This document shows, piece by piece, positions 57,321-63,966 of a stretch of DNA of 64,000 bases (positions are counted from its first letter, which is position 1; the number at the start of each line of letters is the position of its first letter). The position numbers were made by a program, and so were the translations under genes. The notes beneath the pieces were generated by a model. That model saw only the letters and a program-made list of their open reading frames with translations. It ran no database searches and was not told where the DNA came from. The stretch is from CAVRAW01 sp963716135 (lineage in GTDB: Bacteria; Planctomycetota; Planctomycetia; Pirellulales; JADZDJ01). Where the stretch lies: the NCBI GenBank assembly GCA_963716135.1, contig OY970289.1, forward strand, positions 3,286,001 through 3,350,000, read 5' to 3'.

Positions 57321-58169
57321 TTACTCCAAGGTTGACTTGGTGGCAGCTGATTTTTCCGCGTGACAATTTACTTGCACCGGTGACTCAAACCAGCAATCGC
57401 GCCTTCTGCGTCGGCAGGCGAATAATGCCAGCCCGCCCAAAGCCGTAAGTACAAATCCGGCCGGCTCAGGCACCACGACAAAAGTCACCGTGCCGTCGGG
57501 CGGATCCAAATAGCTCGCGGAAACGCCAATGTTCACGTTGTGCGCGCCGGGGTCGGTGCTGTACTTTCCAGTAACGTTCGCGCCATTTTCTGACCAGCTA
57601 TCGTAATTCACAATAGAAGACGCTTGAAGATTCGGCGTGTACCTGAGGAATTCGCCGGGATTTCCGTTAGCGGGAATTGTAACTGTGAATGTCCCCAACA
57701 GCACCCACGGGGTACCATCGTCGACCAGAGTGGATCCGTTTCCGGCGACCACCCACCACGGATGAGTCCCACTGGGACCACGACTGTTAGCCGACGTATT
57801 CGCTGCAGGGCCCAAATCGACGTGGCCGTCGGCGTTAATGTCACTGATGTCGCCATTCGTTCCACCGGCGGCAAGCAGGCTGCTGCTCATATCTTGATCC
57901 GTAACTTTACCATCAATGCCAAGATTACCGCTGCTAATCGCTCCCCAATAAACCTGCCGAATGCCTAAATCGATCACGTTCGGATCATCACTCGTTGCAA
58001 CCACGTCGATGGTGTACGCGCCGCCATAGAATGGCACCCCAACCGCGGAGGAGCCATCCTGGAATACGAAGCCGATTAGCAGCGATGCTTTTGCCGGCGT
58101 AGCCACGACGAACATCAACACGCTCGCAATCGCCAGACGCCCGAGAGTCCGCGTTGTGTTTCGGCTCAT
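57321..58169 (-). CDS. PEP-CTERM exported protein with a dockerin-like segment
   Basis: A 282-aa protein: signal LAIASVLMFVVATPAKA, a beta-rich body, a calcium-loop-like segment (GDISDINADGHVDLGPAANT) and the sorting tail VVPEPAGFVLTALGGLALFA-CRRRRR. The tail is followed by an extra ~25 residues, longer than usual, so the last codons may be affected by a downstream rearrangement. Confidence 0.75.
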   Translation of the reverse strand: MSRNTTRTLGRLAIASVLMFVVATPAKASLLIGFVFQDGSSAVGVPFYGGAYTIDVVATSDDPNVIDLGIRQVYWGAISSGNLGIDGKVTDQDMSSSLLAAGGTNGDISDINADGHVDLGPAANTSANSRGPSGTHPWWVVAGNGSTLVDDGTPWVLLGTFTVTIPANGNPGEFLRYTPNLQASSIVNYDSWSENGANVTGKYSTDPGAHNVNIGVSASYLDPPDGTVTFVVVPEPAGFVLTALGGLALFACRRRRRDCWFESPVQVNCHAEKSAATKSTLE

Positions 58170-58175
58170 TAGCAT

Positions 58176-58897
58176 ACCCTCCGCTGCGAATAGCTAACGA
58201 GCAGTTCTGCAAGAGGCGCAGCTTCTGCGGCAGAACCCTCGTCCTACCAAAGGGGGGCAGAACGAGCCCTAAGCCTAACAGGTGTATGGCGCGACCGCAA
58301 CAAATTTTTGGCGAACTAATCGCCTGCATGATGCTGTGCGGCTCGGAGCAAGCTAAGGGCCGTGCGCCGGAAGGCATTTTGAAGGAGCGTCTCGTAATCC
58401 TTCGATTTGTGGGAAAGCGTTGCGGGCCTGACGCATTCGCAAAATGCCGATTCGGCTAATTCCAATTAACTCATCACGGAATTCAAAGTGCCGCATCGCC
58501 GTCAAATCGGACGTTTTCGATTCTGTAGCACCTGGCAGCCCCGCTAGCTCGACCAGCACCGACGAGCTTCGGGGTGCGCCGTCAGCCAAGCGTCAGGAAG
58601 TAGCGCCGCAGCCGCGGGCATCTTATTCACGATCCTCGCCGGCGCGAAGCGTTGCCGAATCGCACCGTGCACCTACCTCCGCGAACTGCTTCTGCGCCTG
58701 CACGCTGACGATCCACGACTCGATCACCAAGAATGCGAGACCTGCGTCAACGCAGGTGGAGACATCTGTATTTGGATATTGTCGGCCCCAAGTTAGCCGC
58801 GTCTGCAAGCTACGAAAATTCATTCGGCTCTCCAAGCTCGCTTCCGTGCAAGTGGGAAGACGTTGCAGTGGCGCCGCAAGATATTCGCTCAGTTGGA
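58176..58897. other. gene-poor gap
   Basis: Several medium open frames exist on both strands, but none has recognisable protein features. The region could be decayed sequence. I see no repeats or hairpins of note. Confidence 0.4.
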
Positions 58898-59744
58898 TTA
58901 AGCGGTTGTCTTGTACCGGCGTCGTATGGTCCAACACAGTCCTAGACAGCCGATCAGCCCCAAGATTAGAGTCGCCGGTTCCGGAACTGGTGCCACTGTG
59001 ACAATCACATCCGTCCCGAAAATACCTGCGGATGCCACGTTGCCACTCAAACTATTACTCGTCGTACTGTTGTCGGTAAGACAATTCAATATCAAACCGC
59101 CGTTGGCGCCGGAACCGTTGGTGTAATAGGTGTTGAGGTGGACGGTGCGATTGAATGAAAACATGCCGTCGGCCAGATCAAGGGCCGTAAATGTTGCTGT
59201 CCCCAATTCGACGGGCGTGGCGCCAATTCCGTGGCCAAGCAAAAATGGCCCACTGCCAGCGACGTCCTGCGAGACTCCCATCTTCTTAATGTCAAAATCG
59301 GTATCGCTGGGGTCCGGGTCGTCAGTATCAGCACTAATATCCAGAACGGGTGCTGTCCCCTGGGTAGGTACCAAATCAAATTGTGCCGGAGTGGTCAGCG
59401 CAAGTTGTGGCGTTCAGAACGGTCGTGGTTGCAGTTGGGCCTCCAGAAAATGCTGTGGGCGCGCCAGGATTATCGAATAATTCGCCGAAGCTGCGGATCG
59501 AAATAAAATAGGCGCCCAGACCATTTGAATTCCCCGCCGCATCCTCAAAATAGCTCAGATAAATTCCGACCGTCACCGTATCGCCTTCATGGATCGTCGC
59601 GGTCTTGTTCGTAAAGCTCCCGGAGCCGCTGATGCTGTCCACCCTAATATCGACCAGCGTCGCTGCCCGCGCAGTGGGAAACATGACAAGCCCTGCCACC
59701 AGCGCCAGGAGGGGACCGACAAACAAGCGTATGGGAGTTTTCAT
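58898..59744 (-). CDS. PEP-CTERM exported protein, frame-interrupted
   Basis: The signal MKTPIRLFVGPLLALVAGLV and strand ATLVDIRVDSISGSGSFTNK are in the first frame; ISADTDDPDPSDTDFDIKKM and the tail PVPEPATLILGLIGCLGLCW-TIRRR are in a second. The break is in TTGCGCTG near 59400; adding one GC joins TLALTTPAQFDLVP-type sequence and gives 282 aa. A start 18 nt upstream with a better GGAG is possible. Probably secreted. Confidence 0.75.
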
Positions 59745-60025
59745 TAGCAAGCCCGTGGCCATTTCTCCGGGGAAAAATGTGTGGCAAACCAACAATCTAT
59801 CACGCCACCCTGCCAAAACAAGAAATAAAAATGAGTATCCGTGTAAGGAGCGAACTCTTGCCGAAACTTGAAATTCAATGATGGATCGCGGATGCTCTAT
59901 CTACAACACAATTCGCCGGTAAGCGCCACGAGGCCAATTGACTGCCGATTCCTAAACAGCGATTTTGCAACGTGTTCAATGGCGGTAATTTTCACCCACT
60001 TTCTTGTTTTTTACCGGAGGGCTGT

Positions 60026-60499
60026 ATGTTGATCCGACGCAACACCCTGTTACTCTGTGGAATCCTATCGATCGCCGTGGCGCAGATGCCAACCGCGCTG
60101 TGGGCTCAAGCCAAGAGCGACAAAGGCAAGGACAAGCCCGCGGCTCAGCTCAAATTCGAAGTCTATCAGGATGCGGCGAAACAGTATCGCTGGCGGCTGG
60201 TCTCTGGCGAGGACAAGGACCGGCAAGTTCTGGCCACCGGCGGTCAGGGGTACAAAGCCAAGGCAGATTGTCTGCATGGAGTAAAATCGATCCAGGACGG
60301 TGCCGACAAATTGACCTTCGAGACGTATGAGGACAAGGCAATGGCGAATCGATGGCGAGCCACAGCGAGGAATGGCCAGGTTGTCGCCGCCTCTGGATCG
60401 TCCTACAAAACCAAGGCAGAGTGCGAAGATGCCGTTGAATCCATCAAAAAAGGAGTAGCCAAGGCATCGGTCGAAGAAGTCACGGACGCGAAGCCGTAA
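60026..60499 (+). CDS. exported YegP-like (DUF1508) protein
   Basis: A 157-aa protein with signal MLIRRNTLLLCGILSIAVAQ..., followed by two tandem DUF1508 units: FEVYQDAAKQYRWRLVSGED and FETYEDKAMANRWRATARNG, each ending in a Lys/Cys helix (GYKAKADCLHGVKSI, SYKTKAECEDAVESI). CGGAGG precedes the ATG. Such proteins are small and of unknown biochemical role. Confidence 0.85.
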   Translation: MLIRRNTLLLCGILSIAVAQMPTALWAQAKSDKGKDKPAAQLKFEVYQDAAKQYRWRLVSGEDKDRQVLATGGQGYKAKADCLHGVKSIQDGADKLTFETYEDKAMANRWRATARNGQVVAASGSSYKTKAECEDAVESIKKGVAKASVEEVTDAKP

Positions 60500-60512
60500 G
60501 CCGGATCAGTAG

Positions 60513-60552
60513 TAGGATGTGCCGATCGCTACTGCTGTGCTGCACGTCCTAT
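60513..60552. terminator. hairpin between convergent genes
   Basis: TAGGATGTGC ... GCACGTCCTA (10 bp with one wobble, 20-nt loop) lies between the convergent YegP-like and peptidase genes. There is no T-tract on either side, so a terminator role is uncertain. Confidence 0.4.
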
Positions 60553-60616
60553 CGAATTTGACTCGCCTCCGTTCGGGCCGCAGACAATTTCCTGTATGCA
60601 GCGACAGGGGTTTTGC

Positions 60617-61495
60617 CTACAAATCGCTGGCGTTGAACGTGTCGCCTTGGCGGATGTCTCCGGTTTCGAAGCCCTTGCGGAACCATTTCACTCGCTGGGC
60701 GGAGGTGCCATGCGTGAAGGCATCGGGAACGACGTAGCCCTGGGATTGCTTTTGCAGTTGATCGTCGCCGATGGCGCTGGCGGCCCGGATGGCTTCTTCC
60801 AAATCGCCCGGCTCGAGAATTTGCTTCATTTGTTGGGCATGGTTCGCCCACACGCCGGCCAGAAAATCGGCCTGGAGCTCTAAGCGGACAGAAAGTTCGT
60901 TGGCTTCGCGCCGGCCTAGGCGGCGACGCTGAGCATCGACTTTGTCCATAATGCCGAGCAATTTCTGCACATGGTGGCCGATTTCGTGAGCGATTACGTA
61001 GGCCTGGGCGAAATCGCCCGGGGCGTGGAAGCGGCGCTGCAACTCCTCGAAGAAACTTAGATCGAGATAGACCTTCTCGTCTTCGGGGCAATAGAACGGT
61101 CCCACGGCGGCGCTCGATAAGCCGCAGGCCGATTGCACCGAGCCGTTGAACAGCAAAAGCTTGGGCTCTCGATACACACGGCCCATACGATTGAACTGAT
61201 CGCTCCAAACGTCTTCGGTATTGGCGAGAATGACTTTGACAAATTTGACGAGCTGATCTTGCGCGGGATTGGGCGCGCCGGGTTGCATGCCGACCGGACC
61301 GCCGGGGTTGCCGGCCTGCGGCATCTGCTGCAGCAATTGCACCGGATTGACGCCGAAGAGCCAGGAGACGATGAGAATGACGACCAGCGTGCCCAATCCG
61401 CCATGCACGGCGATGGGCATGCCCAGGAATGCCCCGCCGGAGGAACCGCGGTCGTCTTCGACATTTTCGCTTTCTCGTCCACCTTGCCAACGCAT
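60617..61495 (-). CDS. neutral zinc metallopeptidase, YpfJ family
   Basis: A 292-aa protein starting MRWQGGRES, with one TM helix (GLGTLVVILIVSWLFGV), a linker and a peptidase-like domain with HEIGHH, preceded by YCPEDEKVYLDLSFFEEL and followed by ELQADFLAGVWANH and QGYVVPDAFTHGTS. These are the hallmark motifs of the family. An upstream in-frame ATG (61519) is possible. Confidence 0.92.
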   Translation of the reverse strand: MRWQGGRESENVEDDRGSSGGAFLGMPIAVHGGLGTLVVILIVSWLFGVNPVQLLQQMPQAGNPGGPVGMQPGAPNPAQDQLVKFVKVILANTEDVWSDQFNRMGRVYREPKLLLFNGSVQSACGLSSAAVGPFYCPEDEKVYLDLSFFEELQRRFHAPGDFAQAYVIAHEIGHHVQKLLGIMDKVDAQRRRLGRREANELSVRLELQADFLAGVWANHAQQMKQILEPGDLEEAIRAASAIGDDQLQKQSQGYVVPDAFTHGTSAQRVKWFRKGFETGDIRQGDTFNASDL

Positions 61496-61734
61496 GATGT
61501 GCTCCTCGAAAGGGTGCACATCATGATAGTGATCTTTTGTGGGAGAAGCGACGGCTCGACGAGGCCGATGCCCTGCGACGAACGGTCTCGCGCCCTGGAT
61601 ATTGGTTTAGGGCTGCTCTTTCAATCGTTCGAAACTTTCTAAAACACCGGTGAACCAAATGCCGGTGGCCGGCGTCTAATAAGCACAGGAAGATTGTGTA
61701 ACCGCCGCCGTGGCGTTGCGCAAAGCCAGTAAAC

Positions 61735-61932
61735 CCTTAACATTCTTCAGCTTCGATGATGTTCTTACGGCCAAGTTCGATCCAAGAACGCCAAGGTGTG
61801 GGTTATTCCGCACTGCGAGACAGCGCGCTCGCAGGGAATATACCCCCGCACCCACTGCGCTTGTGACGCTCGGCCGTAATGCACGAGACAGGCTCCAAAG
61901 GCCCGGTGTCACAACGACATCGGGCCTTTTTT
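61735..61932 (+). ncRNA. possible structured RNA ahead of the tRNA array
   Basis: About 200 nt without coding features. A long hairpin (61797-61857) pairs GGGTTATTCC with GGAATATACCC and CTGCGAG with CTCGCAG, and the segment ends in a good terminator. The size and a single long interrupted hairpin recall 6S RNA, but no conserved element was recognised. The start is arbitrary. Confidence 0.3.
61899..61932 (+). terminator. rho-independent terminator upstream of the tRNA array
   Basis: AGGCCCGGTGTC / GACATCGGGCCT, a 12-bp stem with one wobble and loop ACAAC, then TTTTTT. It ends 44 nt before the first tRNA, so it would insulate or attenuate transcription entering the array. Confidence 0.8.
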
Positions 61933-61976
61933 GTTGGCTTCCGGCAGTGGTGCGGCAGCCAGTTGAAAACATCGAC

Positions 61977-62048
61977 GGGTCGGTAGCTGAGACGGTTTAG
62001 CGCTTGGCTGAAAACCAGGAGACGAGGATTCGAGCGCCTCCCGACCCA
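61977..62048 (+). tRNA. tRNA-Phe(GAA)
   Basis: Acceptor GGGTCGG/CCGACCC; anticodon loop CTGAAAA in stem CTTGG/CCAGG; T-arm with loop TTCGAGC and one mismatch. CCA is not encoded. First member of the array. Confidence 0.8.
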
Positions 62049-62079
62049 CTGCGCTTGCGGTGCGCGCGGAGCACACAAC

Positions 62080-62152
62080 GGCCCGTTGGACTTCTGGTGA
62101 GGTCATCAGTCTTTCAAGCTGAAGAGGTCGGGTTCGAATCCCACACGGGTCA
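62080..62152 (+). tRNA. tRNA-Glu(TTC)
   Basis: Acceptor GGCCCGT/ACGGGTC with one wobble; anticodon stem-loop TCAGT-CTTTCAA-GCTGA; T-loop TTCGAAT. No encoded CCA. Confidence 0.85.
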
Positions 62153-62175
62153 CTCGAAGATGGAGAACAAATCAA

Positions 62176-62278
62176 CGGGATGTTGGGCAAGTGGCAAGCC
62201 CGCCGGGCACCGTGCGCAGCTTGGTCGTTGGGCGCACGATCGTGTCGGTTCGATTCCGGCCATCCCGACTGAAGTAAA
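62176..62278 (+). tRNA. tRNA-Pro-like, 103 nt, irregular centre
   Basis: Acceptor CGGGATG/CATCCCG is typical of tRNA-Pro, and the T-arm GTCGG-TTCGATT-CCGGC is sound. Between the D-arm and T-arm lie 42 nt instead of about 22. They form a 7-bp stem (CGTGCGC/GCGCACG) with a 14-nt loop containing CTTGGTC, which would offer anticodon TGG. It may be an insertion-bearing tRNA or a decayed one. Confidence 0.6.
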
Positions 62279-62285
62279 TGGAAAC

Positions 62286-62357
62286 GGTAGTCGAGGGCTG
62301 GTGGCCCAAACCCGGCTGATAACCGAGTGGCGCTGAGTTCGATTCTCAGGGCTACCA
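62286..62357 (+). tRNA. tRNA-Ile(GAT)
   Basis: Acceptor GGTAGTC/GGCTACC with one wobble; anticodon loop CTGATAA in a stem with one mismatch; T-arm CTGAG-TTCGATT-CTCAG. No CCA. Confidence 0.75.
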
Positions 62358-62440
62358 CTGGTCGATTGATGCAGAACCAAACAGGAGAACAAAAACATGG
62401 TGAACCTGGCGCGGCTCAAACCGATACGCCCAACCCAAGG

Positions 62441-62512
62441 GGGGCTGTGGCGTAACGGCAGCGTATCCGCCTTTTAAGCGGCAAGGTGAGGGTTCAACTC
62501 CCTTCGGCCCCA
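62441..62512 (+). tRNA. tRNA-Lys(TTT)
   Basis: Acceptor GGGGCTG/CGGCCCC; anticodon stem-loop TCCGC-CTTTTAA-GCGGC; T-loop TTCAACT. No CCA. Confidence 0.8.
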
Positions 62513-62535
62513 CTGACTGATTTCGTGCCTCGATG

Positions 62536-62608
62536 CGGCGCGTAGCTCAGTGGCCAGAGCAGGTCTCTTATAAGGACCAGGTCGAGGGTTCGATTCCCTC
62601 CGCGCCAA
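62536..62608 (+). tRNA. tRNA-Ile(TAT)
   Basis: Standard D-arm GCTCAGTGGCCAGAGC; anticodon stem-loop GGTCT-CTTATAA-GGACC gives anticodon UAU; T-arm GAGGG-TTCGATT-CCCTC. The first acceptor pair is a C-A mismatch if seven pairs are counted. UAU anticodons are rare in bacteria, which usually read AUA with a CAU tRNA bearing lysidine. Confidence 0.75.
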
Positions 62609-62635
62609 CTCGCGGCAGAAAAAAAAGCAAACATC

Positions 62636-62708
62636 GGGATCAAGGTGTTAGCGGCAGCATGCCTGGCTCTTAACCAGGTCGGTGAGGGTTCAAGCCCCTC
62701 TGATCCCA
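62636..62708 (+). tRNA. tRNA-Lys(CTT)
   Basis: Perfect acceptor GGGATCA/TGATCCC; anticodon stem-loop CCTGG-CTCTTAA-CCAGG; T-arm GAGGG-TTCAAGC-CCCTC. Identity by anticodon only. Confidence 0.8.
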
Positions 62709-62719
62709 CTGAAATTAAC

Positions 62720-62791
62720 GCACTGGTGGTCCAGCGGCTAGGATTCCGCACCCGTAATGCGGCGACGCGGGTTCGAGTCCCGCCCGGTGCT
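62720..62791 (+). tRNA. tRNA-Thr(CGT)
   Basis: Acceptor GCACTGG/CCGGTGC; anticodon stem-loop CCGCA-CCCGTAA-TGCGG; T-arm GCGGG-TTCGAGT-CCCGC. The body resembles Glu-type tRNAs (GGTCCAGCGGCTAGGATT), so charging identity is uncertain. Confidence 0.75.
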
Positions 62792-62823
62792 CTCGATCTT
62801 TGACAATTCAATCCAATCCAAAC

Positions 62824-62894
62824 GCACCCATGATGTAGCGGCAGCCTGCTGCCTTGCCATGGCGGAAGTGCGGGTTCGACTCCCGCTGGGTGCT
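62824..62894 (+). tRNA. tRNA-Gly(GCC)
   Basis: Perfect acceptor GCACCCA/TGGGTGC; anticodon stem-loop CTGCC-TTGCCAT-GGCGG; T-arm GCGGG-TTCGACT-CCCGC. Confidence 0.8.
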
Positions 62895-62903
62895 TTTCAG
62901 TTT

Positions 62904-62977
62904 CGCCGTGTAGGAAAGCTTGGGAATCCGTCTGCTTCGGGAGCAGGAGATCGCCGGTTCAAATCCGGCCGCGGCGA
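62904..62977 (+). tRNA. tRNA-Pro(CGG)
   Basis: Acceptor CGCCGTG/CGCGGCG; anticodon stem-loop TCTGC-TTCGGGA-GCAGG; T-arm GCCGG-TTCAAAT-CCGGC. Confidence 0.82.
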
Positions 62978-62983
62978 CTTTCT

Positions 62984-63058
62984 TGCGGTGGGGCCTGTGT
63001 TGGTACAGGCAGGCGACTGTTAAGCGTCAATTCGCAGGTTCGATTCCTGCCACCGCAG
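62984..63058 (+). tRNA. tRNA-Asn(GTT)
   Basis: Perfect acceptor TGCGGTG/CACCGCA; anticodon loop CTGTTAA; T-arm GCAGG-TTCGATT-CCTGC. The D-arm is unusually strong (GCCTGT/ACAGGC). Confidence 0.8.
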
Positions 63059-63069
63059 CTCTGGGATCC

Positions 63070-63153
63070 GGAAGGGCAAGCCAATGGGCGATGGCAGCTG
63101 TCCCGAAAACGGCCGAGCGATGAGCCTTGTGGGTTCAACTCTCACCCCTTCCG
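63070..63153 (+). tRNA. tRNA-Ser(CGA)
   Basis: Acceptor GGAAGGG/CCCTTCC; anticodon stem-loop GCTGT-CCCGAAA-ACGGC; a class II variable arm (GAGCGATGAGCC region); T-loop TTCAACT. At 84 nt it has the long arm expected for Ser. Confidence 0.8.
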
Positions 63154-63160
63154 CTTTCGC

Positions 63161-63233
63161 GTGCTCTTGGCCGAGCGGCTATAGGCGCCAGCCTTCCAAG
63201 CTGGACAGGCGGGTTCAACTCCCGCAGAGCACT
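63161..63233 (+). tRNA. tRNA-Gly(TCC)
   Basis: Perfect acceptor GTGCTCT/AGAGCAC; perfect anticodon stem-loop CCAGC-CTTCCAA-GCTGG; T-arm GCGGG-TTCAACT-CCCGC. Confidence 0.85.
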
Positions 63234-63258
63234 TTCGACAAGTTGCCAACGAAAGCAC

Positions 63259-63329
63259 TCGGGGATCGGCTAGCGGTAGGCTGCCTGACTTTGAACCAGG
63301 AGACGGAGGTTCGAACCCTCCTCCCCGAA
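63259..63329 (+). tRNA. tRNA-Gln(TTG)
   Basis: Perfect acceptor TCGGGGA/TCCCCGA; anticodon loop CTTTGAA in a stem with one mismatch; T-arm GGAGG-TTCGAAC-CCTCC. Confidence 0.82.
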
Positions 63330-63365
63330 CTGACTCAGACTGAAATGCGCGGATGGCAGACACAC

Positions 63366-63465
63366 TCCGGGGCAGTTGCTGCTGGTAGTGACGCCTGGCT
63401 CTGAACCAGGAGGACCACCGACCGCAGCGGTCGGCGGTGCCCTGGTTCGATTCCAACCCCCGGAA
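63366..63465 (+). tRNA. tRNA-Gln(CTG) with an extra hairpin in the variable region
   Basis: Perfect acceptor TCCGGGG/CCCCGGA and anticodon stem-loop CCTGG-CTCTGAA-CCAGG. After it comes about 30 nt containing the perfect hairpin CCGACCG-CAG-CGGTCGG, where a Gln tRNA should have only 4-5 nt. The T-stem is weak (CCTGG/CCAAC) around a normal TTCGATT loop. Length is 100 nt. Confidence 0.7.
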
Positions 63466-63529
63466 CTAGCAAGTGAACAGAGCTGCCTGGTCCGCAGCCG
63501 CGCCCAGGGCAGTAGCGATCAACAACAAC

Positions 63530-63600
63530 GGGCTCATGGTCCAACAGGAAGACGCCGGCTCCGCACGCCGGAAATCCGAGTGCAACTCTCGGTGGGTCCA
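63530..63600 (+). tRNA. tRNA with ambiguous anticodon (CGC Ala or CCG Arg)
   Basis: Acceptor GGGCTCA/TGGGTCC with two wobbles; T-arm CCGAG-TGCAACT-CTCGG, where the loop has G instead of the usual second T. The best 5-bp anticodon stem CCGGC/GCCGG leaves loop TCCGCAC (anticodon CGC, but C at position 33). A shifted loop would give CCG. Confidence 0.6.
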
Positions 63601-63614
63601 CTGCAAGAACAAAC

Positions 63615-63685
63615 AGTCCCGTGGTCCAGCGGCACGACTCCTGGCTCACATCCAGGCAACGATGGTTCAACTCCATCCGGGACTA
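63615..63685 (+). tRNA. tRNA-Val(CAC)
   Basis: Perfect acceptor AGTCCCG/CGGGACT; anticodon stem-loop CCTGG-CTCACAT-CCAGG; T-arm GATGG-TTCAACT-CCATC. Confidence 0.82.
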
Positions 63686-63691
63686 CTCCCC

Positions 63692-63766
63692 GCCCAGGTG
63701 CGCCAACGTGGAAGAGCGGCTTGGCTTAAACCCAAGCGATTGTGGGTTCGAGTCCCATCCTGGGCA
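63692..63766 (+). tRNA. tRNA-Leu(TAA) anticodon, short variable loop
   Basis: Perfect acceptor GCCCAGG/CCTGGGC; anticodon stem-loop CTTGG-CTTAAAC-CCAAG gives UAA. The variable region is only about 5 nt (CGATT) before T-arm GTGGG-TTCGAGT-CCCAT, whereas bacterial leucine tRNAs have a long variable arm. Confidence 0.75.
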
Positions 63767-63767
63767 C

Positions 63768-63841
63768 GGCTCGGTAGGCAATCGGCAGACCACCCCGGCT
63801 TAGACCCAGGGATGCTGTGGGTTCGAGTCCCACCTGAGCCA
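63768..63841 (+). tRNA. tRNA-Leu(TAG) anticodon, short variable loop
   Basis: Acceptor GGCTCGG/CTGAGCC with one wobble; anticodon loop CTTAGAC in a stem with one mismatch; T-arm GTGGG-TTCGAGT-CCCAC. The variable region is about 6 nt. Like its neighbour it lacks the class II arm expected for Leu. Confidence 0.72.
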
Positions 63842-63856
63842 TTGCAGTAAAACTTT

Positions 63857-63931
63857 GTCCTCGTGGAGCAGCCAGGAGTGCTCGCCACCCTGTCAAGGTG
63901 GAGATCGTGGGTTCAAATCCCATCGAGGACG
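63857..63931 (+). tRNA. tRNA-Asp(GTC)
   Basis: Perfect acceptor GTCCTCG/CGAGGAC; perfect anticodon stem-loop CCACC-CTGTCAA-GGTGG; T-arm GTGGG-TTCAAAT-CCCAT. Last tRNA before the window edge. Confidence 0.85.
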
Positions 63932-63940
63932 TTCGACCGA

Positions 63941-63966
63941 GCACAGGCCACGGGCGTGGCCTGTGC
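63941..63966. repeat. perfect 12-bp hairpin with a repeated arm
   Basis: GCACAGGCCACG-GG-CGTGGCCTGTGC forms a perfect hairpin 10 nt after tRNA-Asp. The left arm GCACAGGCCACGG occurs again at 63988-64000, where the window ends. No T-tract follows. Confidence 0.8.

Noticed and set aside
58176..58897. Coding region in the 185-codon plus-strand frame at 58444-59001
   Set aside because: Its composition is Ser/Arg/Pro rich with no motifs, and its end overlaps the C-terminal codons of a PEP-CTERM gene on the other strand.
6515..59744. Programmed ribosomal frameshifting as a general mechanism
   Set aside because: There are too many breaks in unrelated genes, none with a slippery heptamer or consistent stimulatory structure, and all close with a simple GC or G insertion. 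An assembly artefact is simpler.
62536..62608. Initiator tRNA because of the C-A first acceptor pair
   Set aside because: The anticodon is UAU and the anticodon stem lacks the three G-C pairs of initiator tRNAs.
63483..63512. Additional mini-tRNA between tRNA-Gln(CTG) and the next unit
   Set aside because: CTGCC ... GGCAG forms a hairpin, but there is no T-arm or D-arm, so it is only an intergenic stem.
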